DNA of 64,000 nucleotides from Hemibagrus wyckioides. Lineage: Eukaryota; Chordata; Actinopteri; Siluriformes; Bagridae. Shown in pieces: positions 13,486-26,348 of this stretch. A program made the translations under genes and the position numbers. The notes below the pieces were generated by a model that saw nothing but the letters and a program-made list of their open reading frames with translations, was not told the origin of the DNA and made no database searches. Every line of letters begins with the position of its first letter. The stretch's first letter is position 1. The stretch covers positions 9,522,205 through 9,586,204 of the forward strand of contig NC_080726.1 of NCBI RefSeq assembly GCF_019097595.1, written 5' to 3'.

Positions 13486-14010
13486 TCTGAATCACTACAC
13501 TACACTACACTCTGCATCAATACACTACACTACACTACACTACACTACACTACAGTACACTCTGAATCACTACACTACACTACACTCTGCATCACTACAC
13601 TACACTAGACTACACTACACTCTGAATCACTACACTACACTAGACTACACTACACTCTGCATCACTACACTACACTAGACTACACTACACTCTGAATCAC
13701 TACACTACACTAGACTACACTACACTACACTACACTCTGAATCACTACACTACACTACACTCTGCATCACTACACTACACTAGACTACACTACACTCTGC
13801 ATCACTACACTACACTAGACTACACTACACTCTGCATCACTACACTACACTAGACTACACTACACTCTGAATCACTACACTACACTAGACTACACTACAC
13901 TACACTACACTCTGAATCACTACACTACACTACACTCTGCATCACTACACTACACTAGACTACACTACACTACACTACACTACACTACACTACACTACAC
14001 TCTGAATCAC
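13486..14010. repeat. Satellite zone with TCTGAATCAC and TAGAC variants
   Basis: Eight TCTGAATCAC decamers (first at 13,486, last at 14,001) replace or alternate with TCTGCATCAC. They are accompanied by TAGAC pentamers. A 70-bp step can be seen from 13,621 to 13,691. These variants are essentially confined to this half-kilobase. Confidence 0.9.
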
Positions 14011-17000
14011 TACACTACACTGCACTCTGCATCACTACACTACACTACACTACACTACACTACACTCTGCATCACTACACTACACTACACTACACTACAC
14101 TACACTCTGCATCACTACACTACAGTACACTACACTCTGCATCACTACACTACACTACACTACACTACACTACACTCTGCACCACTACACTACACTACAC
14201 TACACTCTGCATCACTACACTACACTACACTACACTACACTACACTACACTACACTACACTACACTACACTACACTACACTACACTCTGCATCACTACAC
14301 TACACTACACTACACTACACTACACTACACTACACTCTGCATCACTACACTACACTACACTACACTACACTCTGCATCACTACACTACACTACACTACAC
14401 TACACTACACTACACTACACTACACTCTGCATCACTACACTACACTACACTACACTACACTACACTCTGCACCACTACACTACACTACACTACACTACAC
14501 TACACTCTGCATCACTACACTACACTACACTACACTACACTACACTACACTACACTACACTACACTCTGCATCACTACACTACACTACACTACACTACAC
14601 TACACTCTGCACCACTACACTACACTACACTACACTACACTACACTACACTACACTCTGCATCACTACACTACACTACACTACACTACACTACACTACAC
14701 TACACTACACTACACTCTGCATCACTACACTACACTACACTACACTACACTACACTGCACTACACTACACTACACTACACTACACTACACTCTGCATCAC
14801 TACACTACACTACACTACACTACACTACACTCTGCATCACTACACTACACTACACTACACTACACTACACTACACTACACTACACTCTGCATCACTACAC
14901 TACACTACACTACACTACACTACACTACACTCTGCATCACTACACTACACTACACTACACTACACTCTGCATCACTACACTACACTACACTACACTACAC
15001 TACACTCTGCATCACTACACTACACTACACTACACTACACTCTGCATCACTACACTACAGTACACTACAATCTGCATCACTACACTACACTACACTACAC
15101 TACACTACACTACACTACACTCTGCATCACTACACTACACTACACTACACTACACTACACTACACTACACTACACTACACTCTGCATCACTACACTACAC
15201 TACACTACACTACACTACACTCTGCATCACTACACTACACTACACTACACTACACTACACTACACTACACTCTGCATCACTACACTACACTACACTACAC
15301 TACACTACACTACACTACACTACACTCTGCATCACTACACTACACTACACTACACTACACATCACTACACTACACTACACTACACTACACTACACTCTGC
15401 ATCACTACACTACACTACACTACACTACACTACACTCTGCATCACTACACTACACTACACTACACTACACTACACTACACTCTGCATCACTACACTACAC
15501 TACACTACACTACACTACACTCTGCATCACTACACTACACTACACTACACTACACTCTGCATCACTACACTACACTACACTACACTACACTACACTCTGC
15601 ATCACTACACTACACTACACTACACTGCACTACACTACACTACACTCTGCATCACTACACTACACTACACTACACTCTGCATCACTACACTACACTACAC
15701 TACACTACACTGCACTACACTACACTACACTACACTCTGCATCACTACACTACACTGCACTACACTACACTACACTGCACTACACTACACTACACTACAC
15801 TCTGCATCACTACACTACACTACACTACACTCTGCATCACTACACTACACTACACTACACTGCACTACACTACACTACACTACACTACACTACACTGCAC
15901 TACACTACACTACACTACACTACACTCTGCATCACTACACTGCACTACACTACACTACACTACACTCTGTATCACTACACTACACTACACTACACTACAC
16001 TCTGCATCACTACACTACACTACACTACACTACACTCTGCATCACTACACTACACTACACTGCACTACACTACACTACACTACACTCTGCATCACTACAC
16101 TACACTACACTACACTCTGCATCACTACACTACACTACACTACACTACACTACACTACACTACACTACACTCTGCATCACTACACTACACTACACTACAC
16201 TACACTACACTACACTACACTCTGCATCACTACACTACACTACACTACACTACACTACACTCTGCATCACTACACTACACTACACTACACTACACTACAC
16301 TCTGCATCACTACACTACACTACACTACACTACACTACACTCTGCATCACTACACTACACTACACTGCACTACACTACACTACACTACACTCTGCATCAC
16401 TACACTACACTACACTCTGCATCACTACACTACACTACACTACACTGCACTACACTACACTACACTACACTCTGCATCACTACACTACACTACACTACAC
16501 TACACTACACTACACTACACTCTGCATCACTACACTACACTACACTACACTCTGCATCACTACACTACACTACACTACACTCTGCATCACTACACTACAC
16601 TACACTCTGCATCACTACACTACACTACACTACACTGCACTACACTACACTCTGCATCACTACACTACACTACACTGCACTACACTACACTACACTACAC
16701 TACACTACACTCTGCATCACTACACTACACTACACTACACTACACTACACTACACTACACTGCACTACACTACACTACACTACACTCTGCATCACTACAC
16801 TACACTACACTACACTGCACTACACTACACTACACTACACTCTGCATCACTACACTACACTACACTGCACTACACTACACTACACTACACTACACTACAC
16901 TCTGCATCACTACACTACACTACACTACACTGCACTACACTACACTACACTACACTACACTACACTACACTCTGCATCACTACACTACACTACACTACAC

Positions 17001-18176
17001 TGCACTACACTACACTACACTACACTCTGCATCACTACACTACACTACACTACACTACACTACACTACACTACACTACACTACACTACACTACACTGCAC
17101 TACACTACACTACACTACACTACACTCTGCATCACTACACTACACTACACTACACTGCACTACACTACACTCTGCATCACTACACTACACTACACTACAC
17201 TCTGCATCACTACACTACACTACACTACACTACACATCACTACACTACACTACACTACACTACACTACACTCTGCATCACTACACTACACTACACTACAC
17301 TACACTACACTCTGCATCACTACACTACACTACACTACACTACACTACACTACACTCTGCACCACTACACTACACTACACTACACTACACTACACTCTGC
17401 ATCACTACACTACACTACACTACACTACACTCTGCATCACTACACTACACTACACTACACTACACTACACTCTGCATCACTACACTACACTACACTACAC
17501 TGCACTACACTACACTACACTCTGCATCACTACACTACACTACACTACACTCTGCATCACTACACTACACTACACTACACTACACTACACTACACTACAC
17601 TCTGCATCACTACACTACACTACACTCTGCATCACTACACTACACTACACTCTGCATCACTACACTACACTACACTACACTGCACTACATTACACTACAC
17701 TACACTACACTACACTACACTACACTCTGCATCACTACACTACACTACACTACACTACACTACACTACACTCTGCATCACTACACTACACTACACTACAC
17801 TCTGCATCACTACACTACACTACACTACACTACACTGCACTACATTACACTACACTACACTACACTACACTGCACTACATTACACTACACTACACTACAC
17901 TACACTACACTACACTACACTACACTCTGCATCACTACACTACACTACACTACACTGCACTACACTACACTACACTACACTACACTACACTCTGCATCAC
18001 TACACTACACTACACTACACTACACTACACTACACTACACTCTGCATCACTACACTACACTACACTACACTACACTCTGCATCACTACACTACACTACAC
18101 TACACTACACTACACTACACTACACTCTGCATCACTACACTACACTACACTACACTACACTACACTACACTACACT
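14011..18176. repeat. Satellite zone C: near-pure ACACT with spaced TCTGCATCAC
   Basis: The most homogeneous part: runs of perfect ACACT separated by TCTGCATCAC at about 35-110 bp. TCTGCACCAC variants occur at 14,176, 14,466, 14,606 and 17,356. TGCAC pentamers become frequent from about 15,620 to 17,880. Confidence 0.92.
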
Positions 18177-18545
18177 GCAGTTCACATTATTTCACTTCAT
18201 TCTACCTCATTACATTACACTACATTACAGAACAGTACACAACCCTTAACTGCACTACACTTCATTAAACTACACTACACATTACTTCACTACACTTTGC
18301 ATCATGTCACTACATTTTATTTCACTCTACACTGTAGACACACCATTTCATTCTACTTCACTGCAGCATGTTTTATTGACTTAGCATAATTAATGTACAC
18401 CATGTAATGGAACTTACTGGAAATTTGGTACTATCTAGGTTTGTATTGGAAAAATAAAGTTACCTCACATACTAAAGGTGTGCATACTATACTGCGCTTT
18501 ACTACACTACACTACAGTATAATACACTACACTACACCTCATTAC
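18177..18545. repeat. Decayed 3' fringe of the pentamer array
   Basis: The array does not stop cleanly. From 18,177 to about 18,345 CACTA-like words persist among TTCA-rich diverged sequence ('tttgcatcatgtcac' echoes the decamer). After about 130 bp of unrelated DNA a small island of 'ctacactacactacag' returns at 18,500-18,545. Confidence 0.75.
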
Positions 18546-19149
18546 ACTTAATTAACATAACTCATTTATCATTTCTTGTCATAGTATTGACACTTCTGTA
18601 TTGAAATTCTGGCTAGTGTTGTTTTCTAAGAAACAGCATCACTCAAGCTACTAGGAAGAACCTTGTAAAGGAATGTACGAAATACAGCACAGCTACAAAA
18701 TAAAAAACATCAAAACACATCACTGCCCCCTAACAAGCAATTACCAAATATTTCATCATCTTACTTCATAAGTCTCTTCCTGTAAAGCTTCCATAAAGAT
18801 TGTTACATCATCCTCACATTAGCTGTGTCCACCATTCTAGCCTGGTGTCATTTTACTGCAGTTCCCCTGTGACTTCTCCTGACTTTTCCTACCCAGAACC
18901 TGGCCTTTGTGGGCAGATGGTGGTCAGACCCAGAGTGAAATGCCTCCACCATGACTCTGTCAGCAGAAAGCATCTTTACGCAACACCTTGGGGGCCAAAA
19001 CTGGCAGCCCTAGTAATGAAGGTACAAATAAAGCGCCATGCTGAGATGATAGAATTGTCCCCAGCTCTCGAGCTCTCGCCTTCAAACGGGAGCGGCACTA
19101 GAAAGGAGAAGATAGGAAGAGCGGGCAGGGAGAGGGGGAGAAGCCCTGG
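18546..19149. other. Unique non-coding DNA
   Basis: No gene recognised. An open frame at 18,800-19,234 has no recognisable domain and low-complexity, non-protein-like composition; I do not treat it as coding. Confidence 0.5.
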
Positions 19150-19450
19150 AGTAAAGCCAACTTCCCAAGGTAGTGTACAAGTATCTTTAGAAGCCGCCGT
19201 CTTGTTAGCTAATACATTACACCAATCACGGTGAGCTATCTTAAGCTACAATTAATCTGCACCCTGGCATGCGCTGATAGGACAGCAACATGCTGTTTCT
19301 TAATTAAAAGCAAACGGATTAAAAATGATTAATAACGGGTATTAAATATTCTCATGGACTACAAGCATGGGGAATCTAGCTTTCTTATGCCGGCTTAAAA
19401 CGAAGAAGTCATTAACGCTCCCCCAATCTTCATAAGCCAGAGCTTTACTT
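19150..19450. promoter_or_regulatory. Candidate conserved non-coding block
   Basis: Repeat-free, complex DNA with dense homeodomain-like AT words in a balanced GC setting: 'gctacaattaatctgcacc', 'tttcttaattaaaagc' and 'aaaaatgattaataacggg'. No reading frame spans it. This is one of the better-looking enhancer candidates in the window, but conservation is untested. Confidence 0.35.
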
Positions 19451-19602
19451 TGTTGGGATCAGAAGTTGCTTACCTCATGCATATGCATTTCTCTATCATG
19501 GCGAGTCAAAAAAGGCATCAGTGTGGCATTTGGTGGCTGGGAAACTTGTTGACTTTTGATTTGGACATATTCCCCTTTGCCTTTAACATTTGACTGCCTC
19601 AT

Positions 19603-19635
<33 letters not shown>

Positions 19636-19652
19636 TGGTGGTGGGGGGGTGT
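19603..19652. repeat. (TG)n with adjoining GGT/poly-G tract
   Basis: About 16 TG units lead into GGTGGTGGT and a run of seven G. Confidence 0.95.
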
Positions 19653-21035
19653 ATTTATGTGTACATATGTGTGTGTTTCTGCCTCTGTGTCTGTTTGTGT
19701 TCCTGTTCTGCATGATTGTGGGTAATGAAATTATGCAGATATAAAGAATTACTGTTCACACAATTTTAGTAACCCCACTGAGGTTTAGATGTGTGAACAC
19801 ATTTATGTAAATTGCAGTATTAAAAATTGAATATTAATGCCATTTCACAGTGGTCATTGTTATTAATTTCATGACTCAGGGTGATTACATTTTGCTTATA
19901 AAATTGTTCATTTCATTTTGATGAGAAAACTAAAGCGTTTTTTCTTCTTTTCTTTTTTTTTCTTTTTCAGTGAAATCTTTGCCTCTGTTGAAGTAAAACA
20001 TGTGAAATTGAGTGTAACAAAGTTTACTTGGAGGGGGGAAAAAATAAAAATACGAAAACGGACCTCCTGTGGGATTTATAATTATAGGTGTGATTTTAAA
20101 CTTTGTACCCTTAGTTAGAGGTTGTAGATGATGTAGTGTACCTTTAAAAGTCCTTTAAGGTACAGACGCTAATTAGACCTTAAGGATATTGTTGTGCCTT
20201 TTAAATATCTGTGCCTTGGGGAACAAAAACAACCTATAGCACACTTTTTTTTTCTGACAATATCATTTCTCTACATATTTAAGAAGCGTTAATGGGGAAA
20301 CCCCACTGGGTGTCAGTGTGGCTGAATTCTGACAAATGGCAGTAAAATAAAATCACGTTTTAGCCCAAATCTTCCTGCAACGATGATGAGCCAGCTTCGT
20401 TTAAGCATGATGTCCTCATACAGTGAATATCAGGCTTTGCTGGAAAGCTAGGTAACATAGCAAATCAGACTTACGTCTAATCAGTTCAGTTTGCAATCAG
20501 ATACTGCCTGTGAAATTGCACTCTGCCTTTTTCCTTTTTGGAGGTCACCAGATTTAGGTCTATGTTTTCGCTTTACTTGCTTTAATAAGAAAATAAATAG
20601 CTTTAATTAACAATATGTTGTAGAAAATGGCAAAATCTCAACATGTCAAGGGATGTCCAGATTGATTACTTCATTTGAAGGATAGAGCGAAATTGTTTTG
20701 TATGCACATCAGCTGTGCCTGGCATGTAGGTTATGGGTTCTACCACTGGGCCCTCTGATGTGTGTGTGTGTGTGTGTGTGTACACATGTTCAAATGCAGA
20801 TGTCCTCATGTCAGCGAGTGATGCTGCCTGAGCTGGCTGATTGGAAGGAAGGAGTGCAGAATTAGGAACAAGGTGATTTTATTGTCATCTCTGTACAGGG
20901 AGTTATTTTCACGCTAGTGCCAAATGGAAACAGGTAGCAGACGGTCATGACAGAATTCTGTTTAGAAACCAATTACCTGAACGCTTTTCAAATTGATTTC
21001 ATTTGTGGTGTGGCAGAAGCCTCCTGTTCTGTCTG

Positions 21036-21066
<31 letters not shown>

Positions 21067-22698
21067 CCTCTCTCTTTGGACTTCCCAGCTGATTCTCATC
21101 AGCAAGTGTTTGGTCTATGAGGAAAGAAAGGGAGGAGATGAATAACAAGGAAGTTGGAAATCATAAAAGAGGTGGGTGGGGGAGAAAAAAAAGAGAGGGA
21201 TATATAGATATATGTAGAGAGGGAGGCACTCATGCGCTCACTCCTTCACAGCTTGTTCTCTCCTCAACGCTAGTCATCAATCATCTGCAGATTAATGACG
21301 GACACACGTGAGCAGGCGGCTGCACTGGTGACGTGTGTACTGGCGTGTGTGTGTGTGGAGAGACTGTTGGGAGATAGAGCTGTACTCATAAAAGTGGTCC
21401 AATGGCTACAGAGTGGACTTTCATATTCTTGCATGTCTGGTGTGGAGCTTTCGCAGGGCTGATTTATTAAACGCACTCAGACAGAAATATTCGGAAATTT
21501 CGTTCATGCATGTGACTGAGCACATTTCCCCTACATAGTGCACCATGGCTGTGGATATATCCTGCGTACTGAAAATGCAAGCCAAGAGGTAGTTTCCCTG
21601 TCAATCATATACACTGTAGCAGCATTTCCAAAGTAAATGTTGCACGCTAGTCACATGGTCGTATTTGCAAAGCTGACTTTATGACTCTTTATACACCCTC
21701 TGCATTTAAAGCCATCGTTGTTTGCTAGCTCGTTAACATTAGCTGCCCTTGTTTACTTTGAAATATTTATAACATTTTCCAAAAGTCAAGTTGTTCATCA
21801 GGATAGATCGATAAAAAACTGTGTGTCAAAAAAGTCTTGTCATTTTGACCTGAGCAAACATTTGGAAAATTCTATTTACAATATTCCTGATTAGATTTGA
21901 AGGAAAGATTTCAGCTGTTACCTGCATAATCCTAACAATTATAGCAATAGCAATTATTTAAAACATTTTAAAATAAAATTGCAGAGGAAAATTGCTGCCG
22001 TCTGAGAGAGCATTATTAATATCTTTTAACAAGTACAGCAGTTTTTAAAGCAGATTTTGGATTGTTGTAGAGCTGAGCATGACCCAAGGTTGTAAACACA
22101 CACACACACACAGAATGGCATGAAGAAGTGAGCCTGTGACTGATTTCTTCCTCACTCAGACTGTAAATTCATGCTATCAGAGATTATAAGTGACGTGTCA
22201 TGTGATCCTGGAGAGCAAAAATGGTCATAGACTGATATTTTTCAGCCACTTCACCGACACATCTGTAGCACGTAATTAGCAGTGATTGAGAATGTACGTG
22301 TGAAATCCATTCATAACAGTTAGAAACATGAACAATGTAGATTATTTACTATCTCATCTGCTTTTTTCCCCCTCCAAAATGGCTTTAGAGGAGAAACTAA
22401 AGGTAGCATGCATGGTCCAGTCACAAAATATGCAAAAGGACAGAGGACAGAACTGTAAGTTTAGTGGACTTTTTCCTGGTTTGATTGAAAGGCTGATCAC
22501 GTTTTGCTCAATCATGTACAAATATTATATTTCTTATTTTTAGTTATTTATATGCGCAGTCTAGGAGGAGTAGGTCAGGTTTTCATTTAACTGCTAGATG
22601 TGTATGTGTGTATGTGACAAATATATACATATGTGTGTGTGTGTGTGTGTGTGTAGTTTGTCCCATATCGATCTTTTCATATCATCAATAAGACCTTA
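19653..22698. other. Unique AT-rich non-coding DNA with short microsatellites
   Basis: No gene recognised. It contains short (TG)n at 20,759-20,780, (CT)n at 21,035-21,063, (CA)n at 22,096-22,112 and (TG)n at 22,631-22,654. I see nothing else nameable. Confidence 0.55.
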
Positions 22699-23157
22699 AA
22701 AACCGATCAGCCATAACATTATGAACACTGACAGGTTAGGTGAATAACACTGATTATCTCCTCATCATGGCACCTGTTAGTGGGTGGGCAAGACAGCAAG
22801 TGAAAATTTTTGTTTGACGAAGGTCAAATTGTGATGGCTAGACGACTGGATCAGAGTATCTCCAAAACTGCAGCTCTTGTGGGGTGTTCCTGGTCTGCAA
22901 TGGTCAGTATCTATCAAAAGTGGTGAACCGGCGACAGGGTCATGGGCGGCCAAGGCTCATTGATGCATGTGGGGAGTGAAGGCTGGCCCGTGTGATCCAA
23001 TCCAACAGACGAGCTGTTGCTCAAACTGCTGAAGACGTTAATGCTGGTTCTGATAGAAAGGTGTCAGAATACACAATGCATGACGGGTCAGGGCTGTTCT
23101 GGCAGCTAAAGGGGGACTAACACAATATTGGTCATAATGTTATGCCTGGTCAGTGTA
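22699..23157 (+). pseudogene. Internally deleted Tc1-like transposon (N-terminal transposase remnant)
   Basis: Imperfect terminal inverted repeats are visible: 'gatcagccataacattatga' near 22,705 against the complement of 'tcataatgttatgcctggtc' near 23,132. Inside, from about 22,813, the plus strand encodes the start of a Tc1-type transposase: [20 protein letters not shown], then GCSW, then after a frame change GHGRPRLID (the GRPR hinge between two helix-turn-helix domains). Sequence then jumps to the element's 3' end; the whole DDE catalytic domain is gone. A frameshift and a stop break what is left. A related fragment sits in the opposite orientation at 35,735-35,999. Confidence 0.85.
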
Positions 23158-23488
23158 TATTTCATGATATAACTCAGTCCTTGTCAGTGTCATCGTCCTT
23201 GTCACGTTACTGATTGCTGGCAATATGTCTCCAGAATCATCTCTGCCCACCCTGTCCAACTTTTCTCCAAGTGACCTCATCGGAAAATATTACAGGAGCG
23301 AATACAGCAGAAGAAGAGGAGGAGAGGTGTTTCATATTATCTCTGAAAGTTTCAGTCAGAGCTGATATAAATCTAGACATCAATAAGTGCTGAGAATTGA
23401 TTGAGGTGGCAGCACATGAGGGGAATCAAAGGAGCACTTAATTGATGATCAAACGTAGAAGGTGTAAATAGATGTTGTATGCGCTCAC

Positions 23489-23521
<33 letters not shown>

Positions 23522-24176
23522 TAAGCGGCTGAGAGAGAGCGAGTTTTCAAAGCGCAGATAGAAGCTGAAGAGGCCTCATTCAGGGGCAGAGCCTTTCAAA
23601 CTGACCCCGGGGTTCACGCAGAATAGCCACAAACACACACTGCAAAACAGACATGAAAGAGAGCACACACACACACACACATACACAAAATAAGCTTTCA
23701 CACTTAGTGAAGAGCTAAAATTGCTCTCCACCAAAAACACACGGATGTTTGTTTAATGTGCAAATGACATTAGTTCAGGGAAATTACTGCTATCTGTAAG
23801 CGTTTCTGCTATCTTTCTACAGAGAATTTCAGCTATGTTGCATCAATTGTGTTTTTAATTTTTGAAAATAATTCAGTGTAAAGTTTAAATATTTGTTTTT
23901 CAGAAACAGAAGTTACTAGACATGTAAGCAGGATTATGAGGGATTGAATGAGCTGGATTAGGCGTATCCCAGTTCAGTACTAAGTATCAGATCAATATTT
24001 GTCTGAAACACTGAGTTAGTATTAGACAGGACACATGTGTTTAGTCTGATCCACTGCTCTGGGTTTTGCTGAACGTGATTGTGTTCCTGTTTATGCAACA
24101 TCAGCTTCCTAACTAATCAATAGTTTCAGAATTTCCTTGAACTCATCAGTAGCTGAAAGAAAGTGACAATTAAGTG
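23158..24176. other. Unique non-coding DNA
   Basis: Contains (TG)n at 23,488-23,521 and (CA)n at 23,664-23,682. A complex segment at 23,210-23,320 has an open frame reading SSLPTLSNFSPSDLIGKYYR, but it lacks convincing splice sites or a known domain. No gene is called. Confidence 0.5.
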
Positions 24177-24210
<34 letters not shown>

Positions 24211-24585
24211 TCACACACACTCACTCAATCACTCATGCACACACACACACACACACCCACACAAACACATACAGACTCACACACACTCACTCATGCACGC
24301 ACGCACACACACACACACACACACACACTAAACACACTCACTCACATATACACACACAAACACATGTACTCTCACTCACACACACACGCTGTCACTCACT
24401 CACTCACTTACTCACTCACTCACACACACACACACACACACACACTAAACATGCTCACTCACATACACACACAAACCACACACTTTAGCACACAACCACT
24501 CACACACACACATAACCAAAACACTTAATCACACACACACACATGCTCTCTCTCACTCACTCACTCACTCACACACACACATTAA
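24177..24585. repeat. Complex (CA)n array with CACT/TCAC interruptions
   Basis: About 400 bp of CA repeats broken by ACTC, CATGCAC and CACTAAAC words. The block 'cacactaaacacactcactc' near 24,326 is echoed by 'cacactaaacatgctcactc' near 24,442, so parts of the array have been duplicated. Threonine/histidine-rich reading frames here are artefacts. Confidence 0.95.
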
Positions 24586-24616
24586 GAATTAATATTTCTG
24601 TATATACACACTCTAT

Positions 24617-25178
24617 ACACTCAACAGCCACTTTAATAGGAACACCTGGAATTATCCACTAATCATGTGACAAGCGCTCAGTGCATATAATCATGTACAT
24701 AGAGGACAAGATCTTATATAGTATAATATTCACATCATTCCTCACCTGGTCTTTCTCCAGTCTCCAGCTCTGAGTGAGTCTGTGCCCACTGCAGCCTCAT
24801 TCCTCAGACACGAGTGGAACCCTGACCTCATGGTTTGACACGCTGTGCATTCTGGCATGCTTTTCTGCTCACCACACTCTTGTAAAAAGTGGTTATTTGA
24901 GTTACTGTACAAGTCTTGACAGCTGGAAACAGTCCGGCTATTCTCCTCTGACCTCTTTCATCAACAAGGCGTTTCTGTTCACAGAACCAGCCCTCGCTGG
25001 ATGTTTTGTTAAGCACCATTCTGTGAAAACAACCAAGTCATGAAGATCAAATTTTTTACTCATTATGATATTTGAGGTGATTGACTGCTCTTGACCTGGA
25101 TCTGCATGATTTTATGCATAGCACTGCTGTCATGTGATTGGATGATGGATAAGTGCATGGATGTGCAGGTCTTCTTAA
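24617..25178 (-). pseudogene. Tc1-like transposon fossil with inverted ends
   Basis: The left end reads 'cagccactttaataggaac', a terminal sequence common to one fish Tc1-like family. On the minus strand the interior encodes part of a Tc1 DNA-binding region: RLVDERGQRRIAGLF and TVTQITTFYKS (about 24,990-24,880). The left end (about 24,646-24,712) is an inverted copy of the right end (about 25,091-25,165), so the copy resembles a fold-back derivative. About 130 bp expected between the transposase remnant and the right end are missing, and no catalytic residues remain. Related copies are at 59,219 and 62,505. Confidence 0.75.
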
Positions 25179-25202
25179 TTTGGGCAGTAAACACACACAC
25201 AC

Positions 25203-25285
<83 letters not shown>

Positions 25286-25346
25286 AGGACAGACAGACAG
25301 ATAGATAGACAGACAGATAGATAGAAGGACAGACAGACAGACAGAC

Positions 25347-25445
<99 letters not shown>

Positions 25446-25534
25446 CCGGCAAACTGACAGACAGACAGACAGATATACAGACAGACAGACAGATAGCTAG
25501 ATAGATAGACAGACGGGCAGACAGACAGACAGGC

Positions 25535-25592
<58 letters not shown>
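25203..25592. repeat. (GATA)n/(GACA)n array
   Basis: About 390 bp of GATA repeats interleaved with GACA blocks (25,287-25,352 and 25,455-25,535), preceded by a short CA run at 25,190. GATA/GACA mixtures are the hallmark of Bkm-type simple satellite, known from vertebrate sex chromosomes but also scattered on autosomes. Translation into [12 protein letters not shown] peptides is an artefact. Confidence 0.97.
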
Positions 25593-25593
<1 letters not shown>

Positions 25594-26308
25594 CTTATTA
25601 AAATGTGATAGACATGTATGTATAATATTGTGATACTTTTAATACTTTTACATGTTTTTTTAAACATTAGATCTTGGAAATGTAATAAATGGTATTGAAG
25701 TTTAAAACCGTGTTTGACCCATATCATAATGAACAATTTGTACTATAATCTAATAAAATCACTGTCCTGAATACAAATCATGTTTTTTTTTAATGAATGG
25801 TAGTTTTCATATTGAGCACTGCTGTACTGTACACTTTCATGTTAAAAACATAACTGAAGACTTCTAGTACATATGTGTGAACAGTTTGTATGAATGTTTA
25901 CTATAACACTTCATTAGTAATGGGCGAACCACTCATCTGTCTGTGGTGGCTAAACAGCTTTAATTTGATATCTTGTCACATTCAAGTGCATAATTTGATC
26001 CATCTCAAAGGCCTGAACTGATTTGTCCGCCATAGAAGCTGCACCCAGCTATTTTTCCTGTTCGCTGTTTGCGTAAATAAGTGCACTGATGGCATCATTT
26101 CGCGGCTGAATCTATATTTATTACAAACAGTGTAACAGATAAACATCCTCCAGAGTGGAAATCATTTTATTTCTACAGCAGAAACTGGGCTTATGAGGAG
26201 AGAGTTATTTAGTCTGATGTACTATGTGTAAAAGCGGAACAGCAGCAGTAAGGAACAGACGCCAGTGTGAAATTAGGGCACATGGTGTATCAGGAGTGTG
26301 TGGGCGTG

Positions 26309-26348
<40 letters not shown>

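Larger units (their letters stand above)
9142..18176. repeat. Giant ACACT pentamer satellite array
   Basis: About 9 kb of tandem pentamers (ACACT, reading CACTA in the early part). Variants differ by one or two bases: CAGTA, AACTA, TATAC, CAACA, CCCTA, TAGAC, TGCAC. Variants are not random; they form zones (see the sub-features), and multiples of five are kept through most of the array. The plus strand has almost no G and the minus strand almost no C. Very long open frames repeating H-Y-T-T-L exist because the pentamer contains no stop, and should not be read as proteins. Array length in an assembly may be collapsed or misjoined. Confidence 0.98.

Noticed and set aside
11542..13678. Open frames of up to 412 residues with H-Y-T-T-L repeats
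   Set aside because: They are translation of the ACACT pentamer, which lacks stops; similar frames occur in overlapping registers.
9142..18176. CRISPR-like array (repeat plus spacers) because of the spaced TCTGCATCAC motif
   Set aside because: The material between motifs is the same pentamer, not unique spacers, and the host is a eukaryote.
18800..19234. 144-residue plus-strand frame
   Set aside because: Lacks a domain and overlaps a block that looks regulatory; codon pattern not protein-like.
23210..23345. Short frame SSLPTLSNFSPSDLIGKYYR as a possible exon
   Set aside because: No clear donor site, no known domain, and no neighbouring exon found.
24163..24528. Thr/His-rich frames over the CA array
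   Set aside because: Simple-repeat artefact with no other protein signal.
25063..25736. L-S-I-Y-repeat frames on the minus strand
   Set aside because: Translation of GATA/GACA repeats.
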